64,000 nucleotides of DNA from Nostoc sp. KVJ20. GTDB lineage: Bacteria; Cyanobacteriota; Cyanobacteriia; Cyanobacteriales; Nostocaceae. Each line of letters opens with the position of its first letter. The stretch's first letter is position 1. The position numbers and the translations under genes were made by a program. The DNA lies in assembly GCF_001712795.1 (NCBI RefSeq), contig NZ_KV757602.1, forward strand, positions 1 through 64,000, given 5' to 3'. Below, piece after piece: positions 47,224-56,881 of this stretch. Under the pieces are notes generated by a model, which made no database searches, was not told the DNA's origin, and saw only the letters and a program-made list of their open reading frames with translations.

Positions 47224-48738
47224 TTACTTAAAATTGTCAACAGTTCGGCTTGGCTCACTGTTAATCCTGAGCGCAGCCGAAGGTTCAACTTGGATTGCCT
47301 CTTCCCCTGCCTCCAGTTGCTCCCGTTGTTTGCCATACTCCCGCAGCTGCTTCAATAGGTTTTCTTGGGACGAGTTAGGAATAGACGGACTGGGGGTTGC
47401 TTGAAGGTTAGTGTCGATATTTCCAAAATTAGCAGGTGAGGGATTAATCACGTAAACGGGTAGCGACTTGTCATTAAACGTCGCCTGTTGGGTTGGTTCT
47501 GGGGTAGGAATTAGATTCTTTGGTTTGCTCACAGCAGCTTTTACCGAATCTAAAGTGGTAGCAACTTGCACTTGTTGCTGCATCTGTTGTGTAGAAGAGA
47601 CTAAACCACTTAAACCATTCACCAATTGCCGCAGATTTTGGCGAAAATTAGGATCACCTGTCAATTCATCTAAATCAGATGTAATTTTTTGGGTATTTTC
47701 AAAGGTTACTCGTGCTGAATCTAAGGTTTGTTGCAGCAGCACCGCATTCTTTGGATCATTTAAGGTTTGAGAAGCATCGCGTAAATTAGCTGAGGCTTGC
47801 GCTGCATTAGCTGAAAGAGCTTCTAAATTGTTGAGTAATTCACCTTGAGTCAATCGATTGACAGATGGTGATAAGCTACTGACTGTAACACGCAATTGGT
47901 TGCTGGTTTCGGTGATATTATTCAACGCACCAACTAGCGCCGAACGATTTGTTGTCAATAAATTATCCAGGTTGTTCAGCAAACGGTTTGCTTGAGTTGC
48001 AGTTGCACCAAATTTATTTACTGTTTGATTCGCGGATGTATTAAGTTGGTTTGTCGCCCGTTGCACTGAATTAGCTGTGGCTGAAAAGGTATTAAGTTGT
48101 TGTTGTAAGCTTTTAGTCAAACCTTGTAAATCCTGACTTAGCTCAGTAAAACTGGATGCTGCGCCTGTAGTACTTTCTAGAACCCTATTGACATTTCTAT
48201 AAAATTTTGGGTCATTGTATACAGCGGCTAACTCAGTTGAACTGCGAATGAGTGCATCAACACTGATACCAACCTGACCTTTTAACCGAGAGCCATTACA
48301 GACGATGAGACTGGTATCACAACTTTTATCTAAGGGTTTAGCAATCACAACCCCAGCAGGTAAGGCTGTTCTTGGTGTGATGTCGATAATACTTTCGCTA
48401 ATTAACCCGCTTTGATTAGCTTCCACTACTACATTTCGGGGCATAATTAGGTCAGTTTGGGCAATTTCAATCTCTACATCAATAGCATTTGGCCTTGGTT
48501 GAACCTGGGAAATCGTTCCTACCTTAAAGCCACGATAGCGAACTGCTGCTCCCTTTTGCATTCCGCCAGCGTTGGCAAATTCTACAATAACTTTGTATGA
48601 ACGACCAGCAGCACTGAATCTATTTAACCAAAGAAAGAGTAATCCAAATACCCCTAGTCCTAGCAGGAGTAATAACCCCACAGAACCTTCTCTAAATGTT
48701 CGCCCAGACGCGAAGCGGCTTGTCATAAGACCTCGCAT
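47224..48738 (-). CDS. MlaD-family (MCE) lipid-transport protein
   Basis: I start at 48738 (MRGLMTSRFASGRT), where GGAGG lies seven bases upstream; the frame from 48765 would skip this site. The 504 residues have one N-terminal membrane helix (VGLLLLLGLGVFGLLFLWL), an MCE domain (about 40-135: YKVIVEFANAGGMQKGAAVRYRGFKVGTISQV), then a long helical part to about 400 and a Pro-rich C-terminus. MCE proteins form rings or tubes carrying lipids across the periplasm. The ABC ATPase gene lies directly upstream on the same strand. The last residues (INSEPSRTVDNFK) are encoded partly by a common repeat (GAGCGCAGCCGAAGG). Confidence 0.9.
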   Translation of the reverse strand: MRGLMTSRFASGRTFREGSVGLLLLLGLGVFGLLFLWLNRFSAAGRSYKVIVEFANAGGMQKGAAVRYRGFKVGTISQVQPRPNAIDVEIEIAQTDLIMPRNVVVEANQSGLISESIIDITPRTALPAGVVIAKPLDKSCDTSLIVCNGSRLKGQVGISVDALIRSSTELAAVYNDPKFYRNVNRVLESTTGAASSFTELSQDLQGLTKSLQQQLNTFSATANSVQRATNQLNTSANQTVNKFGATATQANRLLNNLDNLLTTNRSALVGALNNITETSNQLRVTVSSLSPSVNRLTQGELLNNLEALSANAAQASANLRDASQTLNDPKNAVLLQQTLDSARVTFENTQKITSDLDELTGDPNFRQNLRQLVNGLSGLVSSTQQMQQQVQVATTLDSVKAAVSKPKNLIPTPEPTQQATFNDKSLPVYVINPSPANFGNIDTNLQATPSPSIPNSSQENLLKQLREYGKQREQLEAGEEAIQVEPSAALRINSEPSRTVDNFK

Positions 48739-48770
48739 TTTTTTGCCTCCACCAACAATCAACAACCAAT

Positions 48771-48900
48771 TAGGAGTTAGGAGTTAATAGTTAGGAGTTA
48801 ATAGTTAGGAATTAATAGTTAGGAATTAATAGTTGAATTTAACTCCTAACTTTTCATTTTTAACTCTTACTCTTAATTCCTCATTCCTCACTCTTCACTT
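48771..48900. repeat. STRR between the two lipid-transport genes
   Basis: GTTAGGA/GTTAATA units on the left and CTCCTAA/TTCCTCA-like units on the right can form a large imperfect hairpin in the operon's spacer. Confidence 0.65.
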
Positions 48901-48908
48901 TTGAGTTT

Positions 48909-49691
48909 CTAGCCGGCGACTTGAATCGGGCCTTTCACACTTCCACTGATAAATTGTCTGATCAAGGGATTTTCTGTGTTGTATATTTCACTAACTGTAC
49001 CCTGCCACTGCACTCTACCTTCATAGAGAAATATAAGTCTATCAGCTGTACGGCGGATAGTGCTGTCTTGGTGGGTAACAACAGCATAAGTACTACAAAC
49101 TCCCTGTGAACTTTGCAAATACCGGATTAAATCTTCGATTACTGTTGAGGCAATGGGATCAAGTCCGGCTGTTGGTTCATCATATAGTAGAACTTCTGCG
49201 CCTTCGCTGGGATTATCGGGGTTAGACATAATCGCACGGGCAAAACTCACCCGTTTTCGCATTCCCCCGGAAAGTTCGGCGGGGTAGAGGTGGCCTATTG
49301 CTGGTAAACCTACCATCTCCAATTTTTCTTTTACCAAATCTCGGATGCGCGATCGCGGCAGCTTTGAATTTTGATAAAGTAAAAATCCTACATTCTCTTC
49401 CACTGTCAGCGAATCAAATAGCGCCGCCTGTTGAAACACCATACCAATGCCAACCTGCTGGCCACCATCCTCAATCAAACCGTCTCGCCGCACTCCTTGC
49501 ACATAAATTTCTCCTTCATCGGGAGTAAGTAACCCCGCCATTACTCGTAAGATAGTTGATTTACCAGTCCCCGATGGGCCAATAATCCCCAGTGCTTCTC
49601 CCCGGTAAATGGTCAAGTCTACATTATCTAGAACTTTATGGCTACCAAAGGACTTAGAAACACCTTTCAGTTCAATCAATGGTTCAGTCAT
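48909..49691 (-). CDS. ABC transporter ATPase, MlaF-type (lipid transport)
   Basis: The 260 residues include Walker A GPSGTGKST, Q-loop VFQQAALFDSLTV, signature LSGGMRKRV, Walker B VLLYDEPTAGLDP and the H-switch VVTHQD. The sequence resembles MlaF/TGD3-type ATPases that power MCE systems. The MlaD-like gene follows after 170 bp on the same strand. The permease (MlaE/TGD1-like) is not adjacent. TGACCAATG units in the 5' leader are STRRs (49692-49745). Confidence 0.92.
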   Translation of the reverse strand: MTEPLIELKGVSKSFGSHKVLDNVDLTIYRGEALGIIGPSGTGKSTILRVMAGLLTPDEGEIYVQGVRRDGLIEDGGQQVGIGMVFQQAALFDSLTVEENVGFLLYQNSKLPRSRIRDLVKEKLEMVGLPAIGHLYPAELSGGMRKRVSFARAIMSNPDNPSEGAEVLLYDEPTAGLDPIASTVIEDLIRYLQSSQGVCSTYAVVTHQDSTIRRTADRLIFLYEGRVQWQGTVSEIYNTENPLIRQFISGSVKGPIQVAG

Positions 49692-50431
49692 TAGTTATTA
49701 GTCATTGGTCATTGGTCATTGGTCAGTAGAAAATAAACAAATGACTACCGAGAACTAATAAAGGACAAATATGCCCAATAGTGATGTCATAGTTATTGGT
49801 AGGGCATTGTATAGTACATCATAAGTATATGATTAGCATTCTGATTAGCAAACTTTATTTTTTTAGCATAATATTTAGTCATTTGCGATGTTCCACGTCC
49901 CAAAATACTCTCAACGCAAGGCTGACAAAGGCACGTAGTAATTAAACATCTCAGTAATGGCAAACTAAAACTCTAATTTTCTGTAGACATCAGAAAAATT
50001 GCTTATTAGTATAAATGTACTCAGCCTTGTTATAACTACTAAGAGAAAAGCTCCGACAACAAAAATCTAATTAATAAGTTTATACCAGATATAAAAATCA
50101 AATTTAATTTGTGAAAATAAAAATCTTCAGATTTTCAACTTTTTATATAAGTCCAAAACCTTATTTCATGAATGATTAAGTATAGCTATAGAAAAATTTA
50201 TTTTACTGCCATCCAAAGTTATTCAATTAGTCGCGGGTCTGAATCCCCGACTGATTTATTCTGACTCCTGTTAGCGATAGCGGGGCGTTTAGCCCATTCT
50301 GACTTCTGAATTCTTCTTCAATAGATGATTGGAGAGTTTAATAGCGTTATCTGTCAATCTTGGAGTTGGCAAAGTCCAAAAATATTTACTAGTATTGTAA
50401 AAATTACTGTTAAAAAATCAAAGTAAAAATT
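49692..50431. other. Gap without recognisable gene
   Basis: It starts with TTGGTCA-type heptamers (49692-49745). AT-rich DNA follows, then from about 50260 a GC-rich dispersed repeat flanked by TTCTGAC units (TGTTAGCGATAGCGGGGCGT). Promoters for the divergent genes are presumably included. Confidence 0.5.
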
Positions 50432-51478
50432 ATGAGTAGCCAATTAGAACAGTTTGCAAGTGATAATTCTTCTGGTATTTGTCCTGAAGCACTGGAATAT
50501 ATGATTAGGGCAAATCATGGTAGTGTTCCAGCTTATGGAAATGATGAATGGACTCAAAAAGCCACAGATTATTTTCGGGAACTCTTTGAAATTGATTGTG
50601 AGGTATTTTTTACCTTTAACGGTACAGCAGCAAATTCTTTATCTTTAGCTGCTCTTTGTCAGTCATATCACAGCGTTATTTGTCATGAAACATCTCACAT
50701 AGAAACAGATGAATGTGGCGCACCAGAATTTGCATCTAATGGTTCTAAACTGTTACTCGCTCAAGGTAAAAATGGCAAACTAACATCAGAATCGATAGAG
50801 TCAATTGTTACTAAGCGGACTGATATTCATTATCCCAAACCTAAAGTTATTAGTATTACACAATCAACTGAATTAGGAACTTTATATTCTATTGAAGAAC
50901 TTTTAAGTATTAAAGAAGTTGCAAAAAAGCATAATTTAAAGATTCACATGGATGGCGCTCGTTTTGCAAATGCAGTTGCCGCCATGAATCAAAGCCCTGC
51001 TGAAATTACTTGGAAAGCTGGAATCGATGTATTGTGTTTTTGTGGTACTAAGAATGGCATGGCATTAGGTGAAGCCATTCTTTTCTTCAACAAAGCGCTA
51101 GCAGAGGATTTTGACTATCGATGCAAGCAAGCAGGCCAGCTAGCTTCAAAAATGCGGTTTATTTCCGCCCCCTGGTTGGGTTTATTGGAAACTGGTGCTT
51201 GGCTAAAAAATGCCAGACACGCCAATCAATGTGCTGAATACTTAGAAAATCAACTATTAAACATAGAAGGCGTGGATTTAATGTTTCCTAGAGAAGCCAA
51301 CGCCGTGTTTGTGAAATTACCTGAAGAAGTCATTCACAGCTTGAAAGCCAAGAACTGGCAGTTTTATACATTTATTGGTGTGGGAGGAGTACGTTTTATG
51401 TGTTCTTGGAACACTACTCAATCAAGGATTGATGAATTGATTGGTGATATTAAAAACGCAACTATTGAGAACAATTGA
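50432..51478 (+). CDS. Threonine aldolase / beta-eliminating lyase family protein
   Basis: This 348-residue PLP enzyme (fold type I) probably splits L-threonine or allo-threonine to glycine and acetaldehyde in the cytosol. The early FASDNSSG segment, VPAYGNDEWTQKA, CHETSHIETDECGAPEF, IHMDGARFANAVA (Asp for the PLP pyridine) and the Schiff-base Lys segment CFCGTKNGMALGEAI are typical of low-specificity threonine aldolases. The preceding 100 bp is AT-rich without a good Shine-Dalgarno. A GC-rich repeat follows the stop. Confidence 0.9.
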   Translation: MSSQLEQFASDNSSGICPEALEYMIRANHGSVPAYGNDEWTQKATDYFRELFEIDCEVFFTFNGTAANSLSLAALCQSYHSVICHETSHIETDECGAPEFASNGSKLLLAQGKNGKLTSESIESIVTKRTDIHYPKPKVISITQSTELGTLYSIEELLSIKEVAKKHNLKIHMDGARFANAVAAMNQSPAEITWKAGIDVLCFCGTKNGMALGEAILFFNKALAEDFDYRCKQAGQLASKMRFISAPWLGLLETGAWLKNARHANQCAEYLENQLLNIEGVDLMFPREANAVFVKLPEEVIHSLKAKNWQFYTFIGVGGVRFMCSWNTTQSRIDELIGDIKNATIENN

Positions 51479-51640
51479 AGAAGAATTCTGACCGGAGGCG
51501 GAGCGTCTCCGGCTCCGCTCCTGACTCCTGAATTCTGTTCGATAAATATAAAAAATCGAAAATAGTGAAACAAGTATAGGAATCTTAAAGCTGGACTAAG
51601 TTAAGTAAATGCAACTAGTGATAACTGACAGTACAAGTGC

Positions 51641-52081
51641 TTACTTAGTATTAAACTTCAACCGCACTTTTGGTTGCTGCCACAATCCCAAGCGCTTATT
51701 TTGAGCATTAGCTTCTGCAATTAAAAATTGGGTTTTGCTCTCGTAGCAATTTTGTAAAGATTCTCGGTCAACTACAGCATTACCTGACTCTACCAAAAGG
51801 AGATTTACTGACCGATTATTCACAAACACTTCACCTGCGGCGTGACCGTTTTTGAGTTGTTCTGTGTTTCTAATTACGACAGGAGTTTGAGGTGGTAGTA
51901 GCTGTTTTAGTTTTTGTGTTGCTGCTAAAGCAGATGGCTGACCATTTGCCTCTGGCGCATTAATGCACGCTAGCTTTATTGTGGTTGTTTGTCCTGTATT
52001 ATCTTTAACCAAAATTGTGTTCCCGTCTGCAATACCAACTACTGTAGCTAGCACCAAAATTAGTTCAAGTAACTCCATCAT
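51641..52081 (-). CDS. Staphylococcal-nuclease-like domain protein, probably catalytically dead
   Basis: The 146 residues comprise a short hydrophobic N-terminus and one SNase/thermonuclease fold (ADGNTILVKDNTGQTTTIKLACINAPEANG; EVFVNNRSVNLLLVESGNAVV; EANAQNKRLGLW). Compared with staphylococcal nuclease the active-site positions are altered: DGDT is DGNT (D21N), R35 is Lys, D40 is Asn and the KYGR arginine (R87) is His (KNGH). Only E43 is kept. It may bind nucleic acid or another ligand without cutting. Membrane attachment or export is possible. The alignment was made by eye. Confidence 0.78.
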   Translation of the reverse strand: MMELLELILVLATVVGIADGNTILVKDNTGQTTTIKLACINAPEANGQPSALAATQKLKQLLPPQTPVVIRNTEQLKNGHAAGEVFVNNRSVNLLLVESGNAVVDRESLQNCYESKTQFLIAEANAQNKRLGLWQQPKVRLKFNTK

Positions 52082-52317
52082 TTTGTCCGTAACATTTTAT
52101 GCATAAATATAATTTTATTTCAGTGCTTAGATGGCTTGTGTGATTTAACTCACAAGTTAGTAAGTAAAAATAATAGATATCGCCTGTAGTGGTAAAATGC
52201 ATTTACATAAGGAAGTGCGATCGCGTAACTGCTTAACCTATAGCGATTCTCCTTTGGATTGAATGTATCATAACTAGACGTACATTTTTTTGTTAGCGAT
52301 CGCCTACCTTTAGTCTA

Positions 52318-52588
52318 AGAGGATGTTTGAAAAGTTTTGAGCGAATATAATTCGCTACTACACAAGCTAAGTCCACCTGCGTGGACTAGCAGAAAATCGA
52401 GTTTTATAACCCAATACAGTTCAGATAAGACCAAAAAACTTGTAGAGACGGCGATTTATCGCGTCTCAAAAACCCACAATTTTGTACAATTAGCCCTTAA
52501 ATGAACCGTATTGTTTTATAACCCGCGTAGGCGGGTTTTGTATGTGTAGCCCCGGCAAGTAATAATTTAGACTTTTCAAACAACCTCT
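52318..52588. mobile_element. Inverted-repeat element interrupted by a second MITE
   Basis: The ends are AGAGGATGTTTGAAAAGT (52318-52335) and ACTTTTCAAACAACCTCT (52571-52588), complementary but for one base. Inside are the palindromes AGTCCACCTGCGTGGACT and AACCCGCGTAGGCGGGTT and the nested element. The same end sequence occurs alone at 21711-21728. Confidence 0.65.
52413..52512. mobile_element. MITE with 12-bp target duplication, short copy
   Basis: It is bounded by AATACAGTTCAGATAAG and CTTAAATGAACCGTATT, imperfect inverted repeats matching the element at 18661-18813. GTTTTATAACCC flanks both sides (52401-52412 and 52513-52524). It keeps the TTGTAGAGACGGCGATTT/ATCGCGTCT core but lacks the second inner arm of the longer copy. 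Confidence 0.75.
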
Positions 52589-52696
52589 AAACTCCAGATT
52601 GACAAACTTTTTGCCCTTGTGGATAAAATAGCCCTTCTTTTTTAAGGGGTCGCCACAAGCAGAGAGTATCTTCCGGGGCAAAACATCATTTGGTGT

Positions 52697-53767
52697 TTAT
52701 TTAAGTTTTTCGTGAGCAGCCAAAATGATTTTTTCGGTTTCTTCCCAGCCAATACATTTATCAGTTACAGAAATACCGTATTTTAATTCTTCCCTAGCAG
52801 TAATTGGTTGACTACCTTCATATAAATGTGATTCCAGCATCATGCCAACTATTGATGTATTACCATCCACTATTTGCTGAATAATATTTTCTAAGACAGC
52901 ACCTTGTAATTTGTAATCTTTATTGGTATTGCCGTGGCTACAGTCAATAACAATTCTCGGTGGTAAATTTGCCTGTTTTAATTTCTCTTCTACCACTTTT
53001 ACATTTGCTGCATCAAAGTTGGGTTGACTACCACCTCTTAAAATTACGTGACCATAACCATTACCTTTAGTTTGAAATACGCTCACCTGTCCGTTTTGAT
53101 TAATTCCCAGAAAATTATGCGGATTTCCGGCTGATTGGAGAGCATTCAAAGCTACTTGAATATTGCCGTCAGTACCGTTTTTAAAACCCACAGGCATCGA
53201 AAGTCCACTTGCCATTTCGCGGTGAGTTTGTGATTCGGTGGTGCGTGCTCCAATGGCAGACCATGTAATCAGTTCACTAATATATTGGGGGATGATCGGA
53301 TCTAGTGCTTCTGTGCCAGCAGGTAATCCCAACTCTGTAATTTTTAATAATAGCTCCCGTGCAATTAATAACCCATTCTCTACATGGAAAGAATCATCCA
53401 TATCTGGATCGTTAATTAATCCTTTCCAGCCTACGGTTGTTCTTGGTTTTTCAAAATAGACTCGCATAATTAGTAGCAGATTATCCTGGACTCGCTCGGA
53501 CAATATTTTCAACCTCTCAGAATATTCGAGCGCTGCTTTTGGATCATGGATTGAGCATGGGCCAACTACTATAAATTTTCTGCGATCCTGAAAATCTAGG
53601 ATATGTTCTATTTCTTGTCTATATGCTAAAACTCTTTGTTCTGCTAATTGGGTTAAAGGGAATTTTGATTTGACTTCATTGGGAGTTAATAAAATGCGAT
53701 CGTTCTCAATGTTCGCGTTGTCGATATTACTATTAAATAATGTGTTGTGCATGGGATGATTTTGCAA
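52697..53767 (-). CDS. aroF: 3-deoxy-7-phosphoheptulonate (DAHP) synthase, type I
   Basis: The 356 residues condense phosphoenolpyruvate and erythrose-4-phosphate, the first step of the shikimate pathway. The conserved blocks of the AroFGH class are present: VVGPCSIHDPKAALEYSERL, RVYFEKPRTTVGWKGLINDP, PAGTEALDPIIPQYISEL, SWSAIGARTTESQTHREMASGLS, GFKNGTDG, VIDCSHGNTNKD and the C-terminal GCISVTDKCIGWE-like region (GISVTDKCIGWEE). Inhibitor specificity cannot be read by eye. Met1 or Met6 may be the start. Confidence 0.94.
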   Translation of the reverse strand: MQNHPMHNTLFNSNIDNANIENDRILLTPNEVKSKFPLTQLAEQRVLAYRQEIEHILDFQDRRKFIVVGPCSIHDPKAALEYSERLKILSERVQDNLLLIMRVYFEKPRTTVGWKGLINDPDMDDSFHVENGLLIARELLLKITELGLPAGTEALDPIIPQYISELITWSAIGARTTESQTHREMASGLSMPVGFKNGTDGNIQVALNALQSAGNPHNFLGINQNGQVSVFQTKGNGYGHVILRGGSQPNFDAANVKVVEEKLKQANLPPRIVIDCSHGNTNKDYKLQGAVLENIIQQIVDGNTSIVGMMLESHLYEGSQPITAREELKYGISVTDKCIGWEETEKIILAAHEKLK

Positions 53768-53882
53768 CTTTATATACGCACTTCAAATCAGAATTGTAAC
53801 ACAAACTCATGTTTTTTTTAAATAGCCTTTTTTATGCTTGACAAATTTCTAATTAGACTGTAGACGATTAAGATAATAAATG

Positions 53883-53910
53883 AAAAAGGGGAAATATTTT
53901 CCCCTTTTTT
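53883..53910 (-). terminator. Rho-independent terminator between the GH13 gene and aroF
   Basis: AAAAAGGGGAAA and TTTCCCCTTTTT form a 12-bp stem with a 3-base loop. It has T tracts on both strands. It sits 41 bases after the GH13 stop. Confidence 0.7.
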
Positions 53911-53950
53911 ATTTGCTATTGGACTACTGATTGAGTTGTAGTGTATATTT

Positions 53951-55609
53951 TTACTGCCATACAAATACTTTAGCTTCGTATGGCCCCAAGTCAGTTATGA
54001 TTCCATCATCACCAGATTCGACATCATAATTGCCTGTCCATTCATGCCATGTACCAGCACTAGGAAAGTTAGGAACATGATAGCCAGCGAGGAAGTTTTC
54101 TGAGAAATTTGCTATTACAACTACACGAGAACCTTCATCATTCCAACGAGTATAAGCTAATACTTTTGCATCGGCATTTTCGTGGATAAAGTCAATATTT
54201 TCTGTGTAAAGTGCATGATTACTTTTACGAAGGTTGGTTAAGCCTTTGTATGATTCAAATAAACTACGATTGAGGTCATTACCTAACAGTGTCCAATCGA
54301 TTTTTGATGATTCAGGTTGTTTAGGTTTGTACTCGCCAAATTCTTCTCCCATCCAAATCAAAGGTACGCCAACAGCAGTCATGAGGATGGCTACTCCTAA
54401 TTTAGCCCGCCTAAAGGCTTCTTCGTTAAAAATCTCACGGTTTCCTAATTCAACCATCACATGGTTATGGTCATGATTGGTGAGGTAATTTACTACATTG
54501 GTAGCACCCAAGAAGCCTTGGCGCTTGCAGTCAATAACATCTTTGAGACGCTCTAAATCAAATGTATCACCGCAGATATGTTCTAGAATGCAGTGATAAA
54601 AACTGTCATGCCAGCAACCATCCATTGGGCCATCTACATTAGTAATGCTGGTAGTTTCAGGAATGTGTTCAGCAACATTATAAAAAGGTTTTGCACCAGC
54701 AGTTTTTTTGGCTTCCTGAACAATCCAGTACATGAAGTCGTAGTTAGAAATTTGCCTCGCTGCATCATAGCGAATACCATCAAGATGATATTCCTCAATC
54801 CAGAAACGAATTGTATTACCAATAAATTCCCGCGCTGGATGAATCTCTAATTTTTCGTCATAATGTTCATAATTAAACTCAGGTCCCCAGTTATTATCAG
54901 GATCACGAGGTTCATGATGATACCAATAATCGTGGTCAATTTGTGTTAAGGGAGCAGATGCTTCTGAGTGGTTATAAATACCGTCAATAATTACACGAAT
55001 GCCTCTTCCATGACACTCGTCAATCAATTTTTTCAACCCAGCAGTAGAACCATAACTTGATTCTGTTGCAAAGAAATGACGTGGATTATAACCCCAGCTA
55101 TAATCACCAGGATATTCTTTAAGCGGCATCAACTCAATAGCGTTGATTCCCAGTTCACACAAATAATCTAACTTTTCAATGACATGTTTGTACTTACCTC
55201 GTGCATAAGGATCATCCTCACCACCAGAAAAGTCACCAACATGCAATTCATAAATTACTAATTCGTGGTCAGCAGGTAAAGGTTTATCATCATGTTGCCA
55301 AACGTATGTATCAGTAATCCTTTGCCCATCTTTGATGTGGATAACACCATCATCTTTCCCACTCAGTTCATCTATATCAGTTGCATAAGGGTCTGTAACC
55401 TCAACCCATTGTTCTGGTTCAAAAAACCATGAATTTGATTGAACGCGAAATTTATATTTATAATCGCCATCTTCTAGTTCAACACTTGTACGAAAATAAC
55501 CATCATCACCTTTTTCCATTGGAATTTCTTGCCAATCAGAAAAAGAACCAATTAATGAGGCTCCTTTGTTATAAGGTGCAAATAAATTAAATTCAATTGG
55601 CTTTGCCAT
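53951..55609 (-). CDS. GH13 alpha-amylase family protein with N-terminal CBM48
   Basis: The 552 residues have a CBM48-like beta domain (about 1-85: FNLFAPYNKGASLIGSFSDWQEIPM). A GH13 barrel follows, with conserved regions VIIDGIYNHS (I), GIRYDAARQI (II, nucleophile Asp), YNVAEHIPE (III, acid/base Glu) and NYLTNHDHN (IV, transition-state Asp), and a C-terminal beta domain (VVVIANFSENF). It is close to branching-enzyme or maltogenic-amylase-like members rather than GlgB proper. It probably acts on alpha-glucan in the cytosol; no signal peptide is seen. Confidence 0.9.
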   Translation of the reverse strand: MAKPIEFNLFAPYNKGASLIGSFSDWQEIPMEKGDDGYFRTSVELEDGDYKYKFRVQSNSWFFEPEQWVEVTDPYATDIDELSGKDDGVIHIKDGQRITDTYVWQHDDKPLPADHELVIYELHVGDFSGGEDDPYARGKYKHVIEKLDYLCELGINAIELMPLKEYPGDYSWGYNPRHFFATESSYGSTAGLKKLIDECHGRGIRVIIDGIYNHSEASAPLTQIDHDYWYHHEPRDPDNNWGPEFNYEHYDEKLEIHPAREFIGNTIRFWIEEYHLDGIRYDAARQISNYDFMYWIVQEAKKTAGAKPFYNVAEHIPETTSITNVDGPMDGCWHDSFYHCILEHICGDTFDLERLKDVIDCKRQGFLGATNVVNYLTNHDHNHVMVELGNREIFNEEAFRRAKLGVAILMTAVGVPLIWMGEEFGEYKPKQPESSKIDWTLLGNDLNRSLFESYKGLTNLRKSNHALYTENIDFIHENADAKVLAYTRWNDEGSRVVVIANFSENFLAGYHVPNFPSAGTWHEWTGNYDVESGDDGIITDLGPYEAKVFVWQ

Positions 55610-56185
55610 AGAAGTGTTTGTAATATCAAGGGTTGATAGGAATATTCTCTGATGCTCAATTGAATTTGCAAATCGCTCTAGAGAAATAATTAGATCAGCA
55701 GTGCTTCTATCTTCAGGAATAATTGATAAAATCTTTATAAAAGTTAACTATGTTTTTTTGATTTTGGCTGTTTGCAACACTTCTTGATTGACTAAAATAC
55801 AGATTTATTGTATTTTATATTTTGCCTATAAAACTAGTATTCTTAAACACCTGTTACATATAATTGTAAAAGTTAAGTAACTAAATAAATAGTTTTTTAT
55901 TAAACTCTAATATGGTAGATATAAGGTTCATATTTGATTTTTTAAATACACAAATGGGAGCCAGTATTTTGCGGAAGTTACCGACGCTCCATTACTCGCT
56001 AAAGCTGTGCTATCTGTGTGGCAACTGGCGTTGTGTTATACCGTAGGCTACGCACCAAAACTTCGGGTGGTACGTTACAGAAGCCTTAACCCTACATAAT
56101 AGACTTGGAGTTTTTCACCCAATCAAATTGGATTGATATAGTCATTAAAAATAGGATATTTTTTGCCACATATCTGCTGGTCAGA
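55610..56185. other. Gap between GH13 and DUF1823 genes
   Basis: It is AT-rich. 55921-55945 resembles one end of the 261-391 element family (GGTTCATATTTGATTT). 55990-56080 holds GC-rich dispersed-repeat fragments (CGTAGGCTACGCACC). No gene or RNA is seen. Confidence 0.5.
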
Positions 56186-56563
56186 TTACTCAATTTCGCC
56201 GTTAGTTTGTTGCAGATAACTTAATAACCAATTCGCCGCTGTTGCTCTACGAGTTTGCCGAGGCCCAAATTCACCAATCTTATAACCTTTGAAGCCCAGT
56301 TTTTGTTTTAACATTTGTTTATTTTCAGCAGGAATGGAACGAGTCAACTTAACTGTTGCGGGGCGAGATTCAATAAAATTTGGTGGTTGTGGGTACTCAT
56401 TCTGCCATTCTGGCGAAACTTGGCTAGCGTCCCATTGTGCAGTTGCAAAGTCATAGCGATAGCCTAAATAATGCCATAGCAACTGATTAACTGTGGCATC
56501 ATCAAATTTCTCTTCAAGAATTGCCCAAATTGTTTCTGTATTGAGTGGCGGCAGTTTAGACAT
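56186..56563 (-). CDS. DUF1823 family protein
   Basis: The 125 residues have the hallmark segments of this cyanobacterial and plastid-lineage family: LPPLNTETIWAIL at the start, LLWHYLGYRYDF, FIESRPATVKLTRSIP, LGFKGYKIGEFGPRQTRRATAANWLLSY. It is soluble with no assigned function. It stands alone between two gaps. Confidence 0.88.
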   Translation of the reverse strand: MSKLPPLNTETIWAILEEKFDDATVNQLLWHYLGYRYDFATAQWDASQVSPEWQNEYPQPPNFIESRPATVKLTRSIPAENKQMLKQKLGFKGYKIGEFGPRQTRRATAANWLLSYLQQTNGEIE

Positions 56564-56881
56564 AAAAAGTTCAAAATTACAAGTAGGAAAACTGACTATT
56601 AATTAAATTTACAACAATTAGTAGGTAGTAAAAAATACTTTATCACTACCTTGCTAGAATCCCAAAGATCGGGATAATTTTATTTTTATGATCATCATTA
56701 TGATGGAGTTACAGGCAGTCGTCGGCGACCTGTAAAAGAACGTGGTATTCTCTGGAAACAGAAGTATAAAGAAGAATTACATTTCTATTCTCCTCCTTTG
56801 GCAAGCAGGAAATTAGCTAAATACTAAGTCTGCTTGAAGAGATAGGATTTATTAAAAGAGTAAAATTTTAGGAGTAAACCT
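56564..56881. other. Gap with a possible short gene remnant
   Basis: Positions 56678-56827 can be read on the plus strand (YDGVTGSRRRPVKERGILWK then QKYKEELHFYSPPLASRKLA and KY stop) without a usable start codon. The composition looks coding-like but no family is recognised. Confidence 0.35.

Larger units (their letters stand above)
52082..52696. other. Gap filled by a nested repeat
   Basis: The 52318-52588 element, with the MITE at 52413-52512 inside it, occupies nearly half. The rest has two HIP1-like sites and AT-rich DNA. The longest frame (52490-52681, minus strand) begins inside these repeats and is not a gene. Confidence 0.6.
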
